This document shows, piece after piece, positions 8,904 to 16,780 of a stretch of 64,000 bases of DNA (its first letter is position 1; each line of letters begins with the position of its first letter). Both the position numbers and the translations under genes were made by a program. The stretch is from contig NZ_JAHVJQ010000001.1 in assembly GCF_019801145.1 (NCBI RefSeq), positions 1 to 64,000 of the forward strand. Reading direction: 5' to 3'. Source of the DNA: Leisingera aquaemixtae. GTDB taxonomy: Bacteria > Pseudomonadota > Alphaproteobacteria > Rhodobacterales > Rhodobacteraceae. The notes below the pieces were generated by a model that worked only from the letters and a program-made list of their open reading frames with translations, was not told where the DNA came from and did no database searches.

Positions 8904-8937
8904 GGGTGCATGGGCGGTGCACAGGGGGTGCACGCAT
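8904..8937. repeat. 11-bp-period tandem repeat, copy 1 (GGTGCA...)
   Basis: Three tandem units each begin GGTGCA(T/C) and are spaced exactly 11 bases apart, in the 184-base spacer between argE and the first amidohydrolase. Read on the minus strand it begins CATGCGTGCACC and aligns closely with a second copy near 59781-59817 that starts with the same 12 bases. I do not recognise a published element. Confidence 0.7.
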
Positions 8938-9054
8938 GGTGTCGGCGCTCTGGCAGGCTCAGCCGCGTCCCCGTGGAACCAGATACTTGCGAAGCTAAGT
9001 TTTTTCGCGGACAGTTTGCCGCACAGGAACTGAAACAAAAAAGGGGAGGGGAAT

Positions 9055-10221
9055 ATGCCGGCCAAGAACCGCTTTGCCGAGATGCACCAGGAGATCACCG
9101 CCTGGCGCCATCACCTGCACGAGAACCCCGAACTGATGTACGAGGTGCACGAGACCGCTGCCTTTGTGGTGGAGCGGCTCAAGGAATTCGGCATCACCGA
9201 TATCACCACCGGTGTCGGCCAGACCGGCGTGGTGGCGGTGATCGAGGGCAAAACCAACACCTCCGGCCGCGCCATCGGGCTGCGGGCCGACATGGACGCG
9301 CTGCCGATCCCCGAGGCTTCCGGCGTTGACTATGCCTCCAAGACGCCCGGCGTGATGCATGCCTGCGGTCACGACGGCCACACCTCGATCCTGCTTGGCG
9401 CTGCCAAGTACCTTGCAGAAACACGGAATTTTGACGGCAAGGTCGTTCTGATCTTCCAGCCGGCCGAGGAAGGCGGCGCCGGCGGCAAGGCGATGTGCGA
9501 CGACGGGCTGATGGACCGCTGGGGCATCCAGGAGGTCTATGGCCTGCACAATATGCCGGGCCTGCCGGTGGGCGAATTTGCCATCCGTCCGGGCCCGTTG
9601 ATGGCGTCCTCGGACGAATTCGTCATCACCGTCACCGGCAAGGGCGGCCACGCCGCCGCCCCGCATGAGGCGATCGACACGACGCTGGCAGCCTCGCAGA
9701 TCGTGGTCTCGCTGCATTCCATCGTGTCGCGCAATGTGGATCCGGTTAAGCGCGTGGTGCTGACCGTCGGCACCTTTGAGACAGACAGCACGGCGTCGAA
9801 CGTGATTGCCCATACCGCCAGGCTGCAAGGCACTGTGCGCACCCTGGATCCCGAGTACCGCACCCAGGCCGAGGACTGGGTGCGCCGGGTGGCTGAGAGC
9901 ACCGCCGCGGCCTTTGGTGCCACGGCAGAGGTCGAGTGGCTTCCAGGCTACCCCGTTACAATCAATGATGAAAACGGCACTGCACATGCAGTGGAGGCGG
10001 CGCAGGCGGTCTCTGCCAAGGTCGATGCCGAGACCCCGCCGATCATGCCGTCCGAGGATTTCTCCTACATGCTGGAGCAGCGCCCCGGCGCCTATATCTT
10101 CCTCGGCAATGGCGACACCCAGATGTGCCACCACCCGGCCTATGTCTTTGACGACGAGGCGATCCCGCTGGGATGCAGCTGGTTTGCCGAGCTGGTGGAA
10201 CGAAGAATGCCCGCGGCCTGA
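9055..10221 (+). CDS. M20 family amidohydrolase (hippurate hydrolase/aminoacylase-like), paralog 1
   Basis: A 388-residue M20D-type amidohydrolase. It starts MPAKNRFAEMHQEITAWRHH with HENPEL, the usual opening of this family. Metal-site motifs are GLRADMDALP, HACGHDGHT, FQPAEEGG and a late PSEDFSYM. Members hydrolyse N-acyl amino acids such as hippurate, or related amides. A strong ribosome site GGGGAGGGG lies just before the ATG. It is followed 34 bases later by a close paralog, and both sit downstream of argE and the peptide-transporter ATPase. Its specificity cannot be told from sequence. Confidence 0.9.
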   Translation: MPAKNRFAEMHQEITAWRHHLHENPELMYEVHETAAFVVERLKEFGITDITTGVGQTGVVAVIEGKTNTSGRAIGLRADMDALPIPEASGVDYASKTPGVMHACGHDGHTSILLGAAKYLAETRNFDGKVVLIFQPAEEGGAGGKAMCDDGLMDRWGIQEVYGLHNMPGLPVGEFAIRPGPLMASSDEFVITVTGKGGHAAAPHEAIDTTLAASQIVVSLHSIVSRNVDPVKRVVLTVGTFETDSTASNVIAHTARLQGTVRTLDPEYRTQAEDWVRRVAESTAAAFGATAEVEWLPGYPVTINDENGTAHAVEAAQAVSAKVDAETPPIMPSEDFSYMLEQRPGAYIFLGNGDTQMCHHPAYVFDDEAIPLGCSWFAELVERRMPAA

Positions 10222-10255
10222 GGCTGCGGGGAACAGATAACCAAAGGAGTGAGAA

Positions 10256-11419
10256 ATGCCGGTCAAGAACCGCTTTGCCGAACTGCAGGACGAAATCACC
10301 GCCTGGCGCCGTGACATCCACGAAAACCCGGAAATCCTGTTCGAAACCCACCGCACCAGCGCGCTGGTGGCGGAAAAGCTGCAGGAATTCGGCTGCGACG
10401 AGGTGGTGACCGGCATCGGCCGCACCGGTGTGGTTGGCGTGATCAAGGGCAAGGCGGACACCTCCGGTAAGGTCATCGGCCTGCGCGCCGACATGGATGC
10501 GCTGCCGATCCATGAGCAGACTGGTCTGGACTATGCCTCCAAGACCCCCGGCGCGATGCATGCCTGCGGCCATGACGGCCACACCGCGATGCTGCTGGGC
10601 GCCGCCAAGTACCTGTCGGAGACCCGCAATTTCGACGGCACCGTGGTGGTGATCTTCCAGCCCGCCGAAGAAGGCGGCGGCGGTGCCAAGGTGATGTGCG
10701 ACGACGGCCTGATGGACCGCTGGGGCGTGCAGGAGGTTTACGGCCTGCACAACTGGCCGGGCCAGCCGCTGGGCTCCTTTGCAATCCGCCCGGGATCCTT
10801 CTTTGCCGCAACCGACCAGTTCGACATTACCTTCGAGGGCCGCGGCGGCCATGCGGCCAAACCGCATGAGACCATCGACACCACCGTTCTGGCCGCGCAA
10901 GCCGTGCTGGCGCTGCAGACCATCGCCTCGCGCAATGCCGACCCGGTGCACCAGATCGTGGTTTCGGTGACCTCTTTCGAGACGTCCTCCAAGGCGTTCA
11001 ACGTGATCCCACAGAAGGTGCAGATCAAGGGCACCGTGCGCACCATGTCCAAGGAGATGCGCGACCTGGCGGAGAAGCGGATCAAAGAGATCTGCAATGG
11101 CATCGCTGCGACCTTTGGCGGCACCGCGGACATCACCTATCACCGCGGTTATCCGGTGATGGTGAACCACGAGGAGCAGACCGAGTTTGCCGCCAAGGTG
11201 GCCGCCAGCGTGTCCGGCAGCTGCGGGGATGCGCCGCTGGTGATGGGCGGCGAGGATTTCGCCTTTATGCTGGAGGAGCGCCCCGGCGCCTATATCCTGA
11301 TGGGCAACGGCGACACCGCGATGGTGCATCACCCGGAGTACAACTTCAACGACGAGGCCATTCCCGCGGGCTGCAGCTGGTGGGCGGAGATCGTCGAGCA
11401 GCGGATGCCTGCGGCCTGA
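10256..11419 (+). CDS. M20 family amidohydrolase, paralog 2
   Basis: A 387-residue protein closely related to the preceding gene over its whole length; both begin MP(A/V)KNRFAE and end with R(R)MPAA. The metal motifs are intact: GLRADMDALP, HACGHDGHT, FQPAEEGG and MGGEDFAFM. The pair most likely arose by tandem duplication, with divergence concentrated in the dimerisation/lid region (the part after RPG). AAAGGAG precedes the ATG. It is the last gene of the operon; a hairpin follows at 11431-11451. Confidence 0.9.
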   Translation: MPVKNRFAELQDEITAWRRDIHENPEILFETHRTSALVAEKLQEFGCDEVVTGIGRTGVVGVIKGKADTSGKVIGLRADMDALPIHEQTGLDYASKTPGAMHACGHDGHTAMLLGAAKYLSETRNFDGTVVVIFQPAEEGGGGAKVMCDDGLMDRWGVQEVYGLHNWPGQPLGSFAIRPGSFFAATDQFDITFEGRGGHAAKPHETIDTTVLAAQAVLALQTIASRNADPVHQIVVSVTSFETSSKAFNVIPQKVQIKGTVRTMSKEMRDLAEKRIKEICNGIAATFGGTADITYHRGYPVMVNHEEQTEFAAKVAASVSGSCGDAPLVMGGEDFAFMLEERPGAYILMGNGDTAMVHHPEYNFNDEAIPAGCSWWAEIVEQRMPAA

Positions 11420-11430
11420 ATGATATCGGG

Positions 11431-11451
11431 GAGGGGGCTGTCTGCCCCCTC
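11431..11451 (+). terminator. Hairpin after the amidohydrolase operon
   Basis: The arms GAGGGGGC and GCCCCCTC flank a 5-base loop, 12 bases after the stop codon, and are followed by TTG. The T-tract is weak, so termination may be incomplete. Confidence 0.6.
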
Positions 11452-11472
11452 TTGCGCCTGCGGCACAATTCA

Positions 11473-11509
11473 CCCCCGAGGATATTTCCGGCCAGATGAA
11501 GAGGGATCA
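11473..11509. repeat. Short recurrent intergenic motif (GAGGATATTT...)
   Basis: The spacer between converging genes contains GAGGATATTTCCGGCCAG followed by ATGAAGAGG. I remember very similar strings (GAGGATATTT then GGCCA...ATGAAG) at many gene ends in roseobacter genomes, but only one copy is present here and I cannot verify abundance. Confidence 0.4.
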
Positions 11510-11530
11510 GGTTTTGCGCCGCGGCAGGCG

Positions 11531-12589
11531 TCAGTGCTCCAGCAATTCGCGGTAGATGGCGACCAGGGTCTCGGCCTCTTTCTCCAGCGCGAAATTGGTC
11601 ATGGCGTGTTTGCGGGCGGCCTCTGACCATTGCGCCAGCCGGCCTTCGGTGGACATCACCTCATTGATCGCATCCACCATTTGGCCGGTTTTGCCCGGAT
11701 CGATCAGCAGGCCGGTCTCATGCGGTGCAATCAGCTCTTCGAAGGCGCCGACACGGGTGGCCACGGCCGGCACGCCGCAAGACATCGCTTCGAGCGGGGT
11801 GAGGCCGAAACCCTCCCAGCGCTGCGGGGCAACGTAAAGATCCAGTGCCTGGTACCAGCGGGAAACCTCCCAGACCGGCACCTCCGGCGGGAACAGCAGA
11901 CGGTCCGACAGGCCCGCGGCTTCAACCTTGGCGCGCAGGCCCTTCTCAAACGCCACATGTTTTTCCGTCGCGCGGCCCATCACGACGCCAGCCGCTTGCG
12001 GATGCGCCTTCAGCACCTCCAGCATCGCGTCGACAAAAACGTCGGTGCCCTTCTGCGCCCGGATGCGGCCGTAGCAGCCGATCAAGATCGCATCCTCCGG
12101 CAGGCCCAGCTCGCGCCGCAGCGCCGCCTTGTCGGCAGGCGGGGAGAACTCTTCGGTGTTGATCCCGTGGTGCACCACCTGCGCAGGTTTCTCAAGGTAG
12201 GCCGCGCCCTTGGCCGAGGTGGCGATCACCCGGTCCATCTGCGAGATCAGCCATTTGGTATAGCCGGAGTGATGGCGCTGCGACGCGGAGGTGAACAACA
12301 GCTTCAGCCGCTTGCCCAAGAGGTATTTCAGCGCCAGCCCGCCCAGCATTTCCACGTTGCGCCGGGCGTGCCAGACGCGGGCGCCTGCGGGGCCGTTGCG
12401 GCCCATCAGGATAAGCTGGGAGGCCGACAGATGCGGCATGTCCCCCGGCAGGCCGCTGCCCGCAGTGGCGATGGCGATATGCTGCCGTTGCAGCGGCACC
12501 AGCCGCACGATGGTGGAGGTGACGCCGGACAGGCGGCGCTTGAAGTTCGGCGCGATAACCTCGACCGTGCTGGCGTCCACTTCAGCCAT
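11531..12589 (-). CDS. Glycosyltransferase (GT-B, GT1/GT4-type, LPS core LpcC-like)
   Basis: A 352-residue retaining GT-B glycosyltransferase. The C-terminal nucleotide-sugar domain has GCYGRIRAQKGTDVFVDAM and the diagnostic APQRWEGFGLTPLEAMSCG (E-x7-E motif), then PAVATRVGAFEELI. The start at 12589 is set by a near-perfect AAAGGAGG and by an 8-base overlap with the end of waaA. Tight coupling to the Kdo transferase gene points to addition of a core sugar onto Kdo-lipid A, as LpcC (a mannosyltransferase) does in Rhizobium. The exact sugar is inferred only. Confidence 0.84.
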   Translation of the reverse strand: MAEVDASTVEVIAPNFKRRLSGVTSTIVRLVPLQRQHIAIATAGSGLPGDMPHLSASQLILMGRNGPAGARVWHARRNVEMLGGLALKYLLGKRLKLLFTSASQRHHSGYTKWLISQMDRVIATSAKGAAYLEKPAQVVHHGINTEEFSPPADKAALRRELGLPEDAILIGCYGRIRAQKGTDVFVDAMLEVLKAHPQAAGVVMGRATEKHVAFEKGLRAKVEAAGLSDRLLFPPEVPVWEVSRWYQALDLYVAPQRWEGFGLTPLEAMSCGVPAVATRVGAFEELIAPHETGLLIDPGKTGQMVDAINEVMSTEGRLAQWSEAARKHAMTNFALEKEAETLVAIYRELLEH

Positions 12590-13901
12590 CCTGGCCTCCT
12601 TTGCGGGGCAGAAGCGCCAGCAGGGCGTCCACCGTCTTGTCCAATTGATCCGACTGCCGCGAGATGAACGCCTTGGCGGCATCGCGGGCGGCCTGGAAGA
12701 CCGCGGGCTTTTCAAGCCATTTCGAGACCTGCTCCGCCAGTTCCGCCGCAGCAGATTGTACTTCCACCGCGGCGCCAAGAGCGGTCAGCTCGGCATAGGT
12801 CTCGGCGAAATTGTAGTGCCCGGTGCCGGTGATCACCGCGGCGCCTGCCTGCATGGGTTCAAACGGGTTGTGGCCGCCGATCTCGCGCAAGGAGCCGCCC
12901 AGGAACACCAGCGGGGACAGCGCGTACCAGGTGCCGACCTCGCCCAGGGTGTCGGCCAGATAGACCTGGGTTTGGGTGCCGGGCAGCACGCCTTTGCTGC
13001 GCCGCGCGCAGCTGAGACCTGCGTCCTTGACCAGTGCTTCAACCGCATCGCCGCGTTCCGGATGGCGGGGAGCGAGCAGCAGGCAGAGGTCCGGGTGCTG
13101 CTTCAGCAGCGTCTTGTGGGCCTCCAGCACGGTTTCCTCCTCGCCCTCGTGGGTGGAGGAAGCGACCCAGACGGGGCGCTCGCCGATGCTGGTGCGCGCC
13201 TTGGCGAGGGCATCCTGATCGACCGGCAGCGGTGCGGAGACGGCCTTGAGGTTGCTGCCGGGCCGGATGCGCTCCGGTGCGGCCCCCATCGCCTGCAGGT
13301 TGGCAGCGGTTTTCTGGTTCTGGGTGACCAGCAGGGTAAACTGGTCAAGGATGAACTGCGCGGTGGCCGGGCGTTTTGTCCAGCCCGCCACAGATTTGTC
13401 CGAAAGACGCGCGTTCAGCAGCACCAGGGGGCAGCCCATCTTGCGGGCGCGCACCAGCATCTGCGGCCACAGCTCGCTTTCCACGAACACTCCCAGATCG
13501 GGCTGCCAATGGGCGAGGAAGCGGTCCACGGCGGCAGCGGTGTCCAGCGGCGGGAACTGGTGGCGGCAGCGCGGCGGCATCCGTTTGGCAATCAGCTCAG
13601 CCGAGGTGGGCGTGCCGGAGGTAATCAGAAATTCCGCATCCGGCGCCTGTTCGCCCATGCGGGCAATCAGGGTCAGCACCGACAGGCTTTCGCCGACAGA
13701 GGCGGCGTGGAACCAGATCAGCCGCCCGGCGGGGCGGGGCAGGGAGGCGTGGCCGAGGCGTTCGCGCACCCGTTCTTCCGGCAGGCCGTAATCGCGCAGC
13801 TTGCCTGCGACCTTGCGCCAGGCAAAGGGGGCAATCAGCGCGCTGGCGCCGCAGTAAAGGGAATAGAGCAGCGTCCTGCGCGCTGGAGCGGTCCCGGACA
13901 T
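12582..13901 (-). CDS. waaA: 3-deoxy-D-manno-octulosonic acid (Kdo) transferase
   Basis: A 439-residue WaaA/KdtA. An N-terminal hydrophobic segment (LLYSLYCGASALIAPFAW) is followed by WFHAASVGES, whose Glu71 corresponds to the conserved catalytic glutamate, then VFVESELWPQML and the C-terminal FLGGSLREIGGHNPFEP. The enzyme transfers Kdo from CMP-Kdo to the lipid A precursor at the cytoplasmic face of the inner membrane. It lies 2 bases after moaA and overlaps the next glycosyltransferase, so the three are probably one transcript. Confidence 0.95.
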   Translation of the reverse strand: MSGTAPARRTLLYSLYCGASALIAPFAWRKVAGKLRDYGLPEERVRERLGHASLPRPAGRLIWFHAASVGESLSVLTLIARMGEQAPDAEFLITSGTPTSAELIAKRMPPRCRHQFPPLDTAAAVDRFLAHWQPDLGVFVESELWPQMLVRARKMGCPLVLLNARLSDKSVAGWTKRPATAQFILDQFTLLVTQNQKTAANLQAMGAAPERIRPGSNLKAVSAPLPVDQDALAKARTSIGERPVWVASSTHEGEEETVLEAHKTLLKQHPDLCLLLAPRHPERGDAVEALVKDAGLSCARRSKGVLPGTQTQVYLADTLGEVGTWYALSPLVFLGGSLREIGGHNPFEPMQAGAAVITGTGHYNFAETYAELTALGAAVEVQSAAAELAEQVSKWLEKPAVFQAARDAAKAFISRQSDQLDKTVDALLALLPRKGGQDG

Positions 13902-13903
13902 AG

Positions 13904-14914
13904 TTAGCCGCCGGTGTGGCTCATGTGGCGGGACATCTGGCCGCCGGCCTCCTGCCGGGAGTAGTCGAAATCATGGCCGCGGGGCTTGTCGCCGATGGCG
14001 GCGCGGATCGCGGCCTCCAGCACGCCGGTGCCTTCCTCGTTGGCGCGCAGGGGCGCCCGCAGGTCGGCTTTGCCTTCCTGGCCGAGGCAGGTGTAGATTT
14101 CGCCGGTGCAGGTCACCCGCACCCGGTTGCAGCTTTCGCAGAAATTATGGGAGAGCGGCGTGATGAAACCGATCTTCTGGCCGGTTTCCTCCAGCCGCAC
14201 ATAACGCGCCGGGCCGCCGGTGCGCTCGGCCAGATCGGTGACGGTGTAGTGGCTTTCGTATTCCTTGCGAACGTCCTTCAGCGACCAGTACTGGCCGATG
14301 CGCTCCATGGCACCGATATCCTCGCCCATCGGCATCACTTCGATCCAGGTGAGGTCAAGGCCGCGTCCGGCGCACCATTCGGTGATGCGGGGCAGTTCCT
14401 CTTCGTTGAAGCCCTTGAGCGCAACCGCGTTGATCTTGACCTTGAGGCCCGCCTTCTGCGCCGCATCGATGCCCTTCATCACCTGCGGCAGGCGGCCCCA
14501 GCGGGTGACATCGGCAAACTTCTGTTCGTCCAGCGTGTCGAGCGAGATATTCACCCGGCGCACCCCGGCGGCGTAGAGGTCATCGGCGTATTTCATCAGC
14601 TGCGAGCCATTGGTGGTCAGCGTCAGTTCCCGCAGCGCACCGGTTTCCAGATGGCGGCTCATTGCGTTGAAGAAGGTCATGATGCCGCGCCGCACCAGCG
14701 GCTCGCCGCCGGTGATCCGCAGCTTCTCGACGCCCAGCCGTATGAAGGTGGAGCACAGCCGGTCCAGTTCCTCCAGTGTCAGCAGATCTTTCTTGGGCAG
14801 AAAGGTCATGTTTTCCGACATGCAATAAACGCAGCGGAAGTCGCAGCGGTCGGTGACCGAGACACGCAGGTAAGTGATTGCGCGGGCGAAGGGATCGATA
14901 AGCGGAGCCGTCAT
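13904..14914 (-). CDS. moaA: GTP 3',8-cyclase (molybdenum cofactor biosynthesis protein A)
   Basis: A 336-residue radical-SAM enzyme. The N-terminal cluster motif is CDFRCVYC (Cys24, 28, 31). The second, substrate-binding 4Fe-4S cluster is ligated by cysteines in [13 protein letters not shown] in the C-terminal domain. The last two residues are Gly-Gly, the tail needed for MoaA activity. It converts GTP to the cyclic intermediate on the path to cPMP, the first step of molybdopterin synthesis. It is the first gene of a minus-strand run with waaA, a functionally unrelated partner. Confidence 0.96.
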   Translation of the reverse strand: MTAPLIDPFARAITYLRVSVTDRCDFRCVYCMSENMTFLPKKDLLTLEELDRLCSTFIRLGVEKLRITGGEPLVRRGIMTFFNAMSRHLETGALRELTLTTNGSQLMKYADDLYAAGVRRVNISLDTLDEQKFADVTRWGRLPQVMKGIDAAQKAGLKVKINAVALKGFNEEELPRITEWCAGRGLDLTWIEVMPMGEDIGAMERIGQYWSLKDVRKEYESHYTVTDLAERTGGPARYVRLEETGQKIGFITPLSHNFCESCNRVRVTCTGEIYTCLGQEGKADLRAPLRANEEGTGVLEAAIRAAIGDKPRGHDFDYSRQEAGGQMSRHMSHTGG

Positions 14915-15004
14915 GCCTCCTAGGTAAAGCGGGGCACCGCCCGCGGCAAGGGGGGACAGCTTTTGTGACTGGCAAAGAGTTTCGCGGCTGGCTAGGGTTT
15001 GCCC

Positions 15005-15445
15005 ATGCGTATGACAGTCATTTCCCTTGCTTCAATTTCCTTGCTGGCCGCCTGCAACGGCATCCAGCTGAATTCCTCCATTCTGAACGGATCCGGCGGG
15101 CCGGTTGCGGCTGAGCCGCAGGACCCGGTGCTGCAGCCCGCGCCGGGCGTTGATGTGACAGCGGCTGAACCGCTGGCGCCATCGGCGCCGTCCTTCCGGG
15201 GTTCTGCGTCTACTGTGGCCTCGCTGGGCGATCCCTCGCTGCCGGGCATGTGGATGGAAACACCGCTGGTGGCGGCAGAGCAGCAGGCTCTGATCCGGTC
15301 CAGCCGCAATACCCAGGCCGTGGTCACACTGAAGCCCATACCGGGCGAGGCCACGGGCGGCAGCCGCCTGTCAATTGACGCCATGCGGGCGCTGGGCCTG
15401 CCGCTGACGGAGCTGGCCGAGGTGCAGGTGCTGCCTGCGGGCTGA
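15005..15445 (+). CDS. Small Rhodobacterales lipoprotein
   Basis: A 146-residue protein with a short signal peptide [17 protein letters not shown] whose lipobox LLAAC predicts lipid attachment at the cysteine. A Pro/Ala-rich linker leads to a C-terminal domain with [18 protein letters not shown] and [25 protein letters not shown]. This resembles a small family in Rhodobacterales sometimes mislabelled D-galactarate dehydratase because of a weak SAF/RlpA-like resemblance. The real function is unknown. The start may alternatively be the second ATG at 15011. Confidence 0.75.
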   Translation: MRMTVISLASISLLAACNGIQLNSSILNGSGGPVAAEPQDPVLQPAPGVDVTAAEPLAPSAPSFRGSASTVASLGDPSLPGMWMETPLVAAEQQALIRSSRNTQAVVTLKPIPGEATGGSRLSIDAMRALGLPLTELAEVQVLPAG

Positions 15446-15499
15446 GCGGTTGTTTGAAGCCGGGGCAGCGCCTGCCCGCTTGGGGCGTTCGCGTGCGCT

Positions 15500-15517
15500 G
15501 CCCGGCGGGTGCCGGGC
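15500..15517. terminator. Hairpin between converging genes
   Basis: The arms GCCCGGC and GCCGGGC with a 4-base loop lie between the lipoprotein stop (15445) and the repair-protein stop (15533). There is no T-run, so the role as terminator is tentative. Confidence 0.45.
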
Positions 15518-15532
15518 GGGCCAATGGCAGGC

Positions 15533-16213
15533 CTAAGCGTCTTTCAAATACTTCGCCGCTTCCTTGCGGGCAAACCCCTTCATGGAACCGCCATGTTCCG
15601 TCAGAAACGCGCGGGTGCGGTCCGCGTCGTGCTTGCTGAGGTCGCGCAGCCACCAGGCGACGGCCTTTTGCATGAACCAGTCACGGTCGGGCACATAAGC
15701 TGCAGCCCAGCCCAGAATGCGCTCGCGGGCCGCGCTGTCGGCGGGCTTCAGATTGTTCATCTTGGCCCAGGGCAGGGTTGCCACCAGTGCCGCGCGGCGG
15801 GTCCACATGTGGTCCGATTGCGACCAGGCTTCCACCGTGTCCAGCCGGGAAGGGTCCGCCAGCAGGCGTTTTGAAATGGCAGAGCAGGCATGATCGGCAA
15901 TGGCCCAGCTGTCGAACTGGGGCACCCAGGATTGCAGCAGCTCCCAGACCGCCTGGTCCTCCTTGATCCGCGCCTGGGTCAGCAGCTTGCCTGCGGCAAT
16001 GCGGGCCTCGAAGATATCGCTGTCCCACAGGGCGCGGGCCAGATCCACGCGCTCCGTCACGCTTAGGGACTGACGCCAGGACTTTGTCAGGTCGTTGGTG
16101 GCCGGGTTCGGCACCCCCAGCACTTCGCGTGTCTGCTTGTGATAGGCAGCCATCTGCTCTGCCCGGCCGGGTTCGGCCTGGGCTTTCAGCGCATCAAGAT
16201 AGGTTTCGAGCAT
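15533..16213 (-). CDS. DNA alkylation repair (AlkD-like, HEAT-repeat) protein
   Basis: A 226-residue all-helical protein. Motifs such as WRQSLSVTERVDLARALWDSDIFEARIAAGKLL, QFDSWAIADHACSAI, WTRRAALVATLPWA and DRDWFMQKAVAWWLRDLSKHD match the COG4912 DNA alkylation repair family built of HEAT-like repeats. AlkD members excise alkylated bases without base flipping. The WFMQKAVAWWLR segment holds the conserved tryptophans and arginine of the DNA-binding groove. The gene starts 21 bases after the pyridoxamine-oxidase-like gene and is probably cotranscribed with it. Confidence 0.86.
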   Translation of the reverse strand: MLETYLDALKAQAEPGRAEQMAAYHKQTREVLGVPNPATNDLTKSWRQSLSVTERVDLARALWDSDIFEARIAAGKLLTQARIKEDQAVWELLQSWVPQFDSWAIADHACSAISKRLLADPSRLDTVEAWSQSDHMWTRRAALVATLPWAKMNNLKPADSAARERILGWAAAYVPDRDWFMQKAVAWWLRDLSKHDADRTRAFLTEHGGSMKGFARKEAAKYLKDA

Positions 16214-16234
16214 GTCGATCCTTGGCTTGGGACG

Positions 16235-16777
16235 TCACACCGGCACGCCGGTCGGCTTGCCGTCAATGGTGGATTGGTTCTTTTCCGCCCAGTAGGCGCG
16301 GATGTCCGCGTCCGACTTGCCGTCGACCCATTTCTGCATGGTGTCGCGGTCGGACTGGTATTCCATGAAGGGCACCGCATAACCGCAGGAGGTCTGCACC
16401 AGATCGACCGAAACATCAAAGATTTGCCGGGCGCTGCGGTGGGCGGGGAACAGGGCGGCCAAATCCGCCCAGCCTTCAACGCCGGCATGCAGCACCTTGG
16501 CGGTGCCATAGGCGCGCAGGATTTGCGGGCGGGTGGTGAAAGAGCACCACATCAGGGTAATGCGGTTCACCTCCAGCAGGTGGCCCGCGGTTTCATTGCC
16601 GCTGCCGGTCAGGTTCATCCAGACGATCCGGTCCGGCCCCAGCACCCGCAGCGAGTCCATCCCTTTGGGGGAGATGTTCACACGGCCCTCCGGCCCGGCG
16701 GAGCCGGTGAAGAACATGTGCTGCTCTTCAATGAACTTGCGGTGCGCCTCTTCGATCTGCGGGAACTGCTTGGACAT
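16235..16777 (-). CDS. Pyridoxamine 5'-phosphate oxidase-like FMN-binding protein
   Basis: A 180-residue split-barrel flavin-binding protein. The N-terminal half MFFTGSAGPEGRVNISPKG and VWMNLTGSGNETAGHLLE...LMWCSF matches the putative PPOx family. The C-terminal half is an extension with CGYAVPFMEYQSDRDTMQKWVD, found in a subfamily of uncharacterised oxidoreductases. It lacks features needed to call it the true PdxH. The gene begins 3 bases after glmS, so it likely shares that transcript. Confidence 0.85.
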   Translation of the reverse strand: MSKQFPQIEEAHRKFIEEQHMFFTGSAGPEGRVNISPKGMDSLRVLGPDRIVWMNLTGSGNETAGHLLEVNRITLMWCSFTTRPQILRAYGTAKVLHAGVEGWADLAALFPAHRSARQIFDVSVDLVQTSCGYAVPFMEYQSDRDTMQKWVDGKSDADIRAYWAEKNQSTIDGKPTGVPV

Positions 16778-16780
16778 GGC

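Noticed and set aside
15005..15445. D-galactarate dehydratase annotation for the small lipoprotein
   Set aside because: The protein is far too short and is a lipobox-bearing envelope protein; any likeness is limited to a short beta-rich segment.
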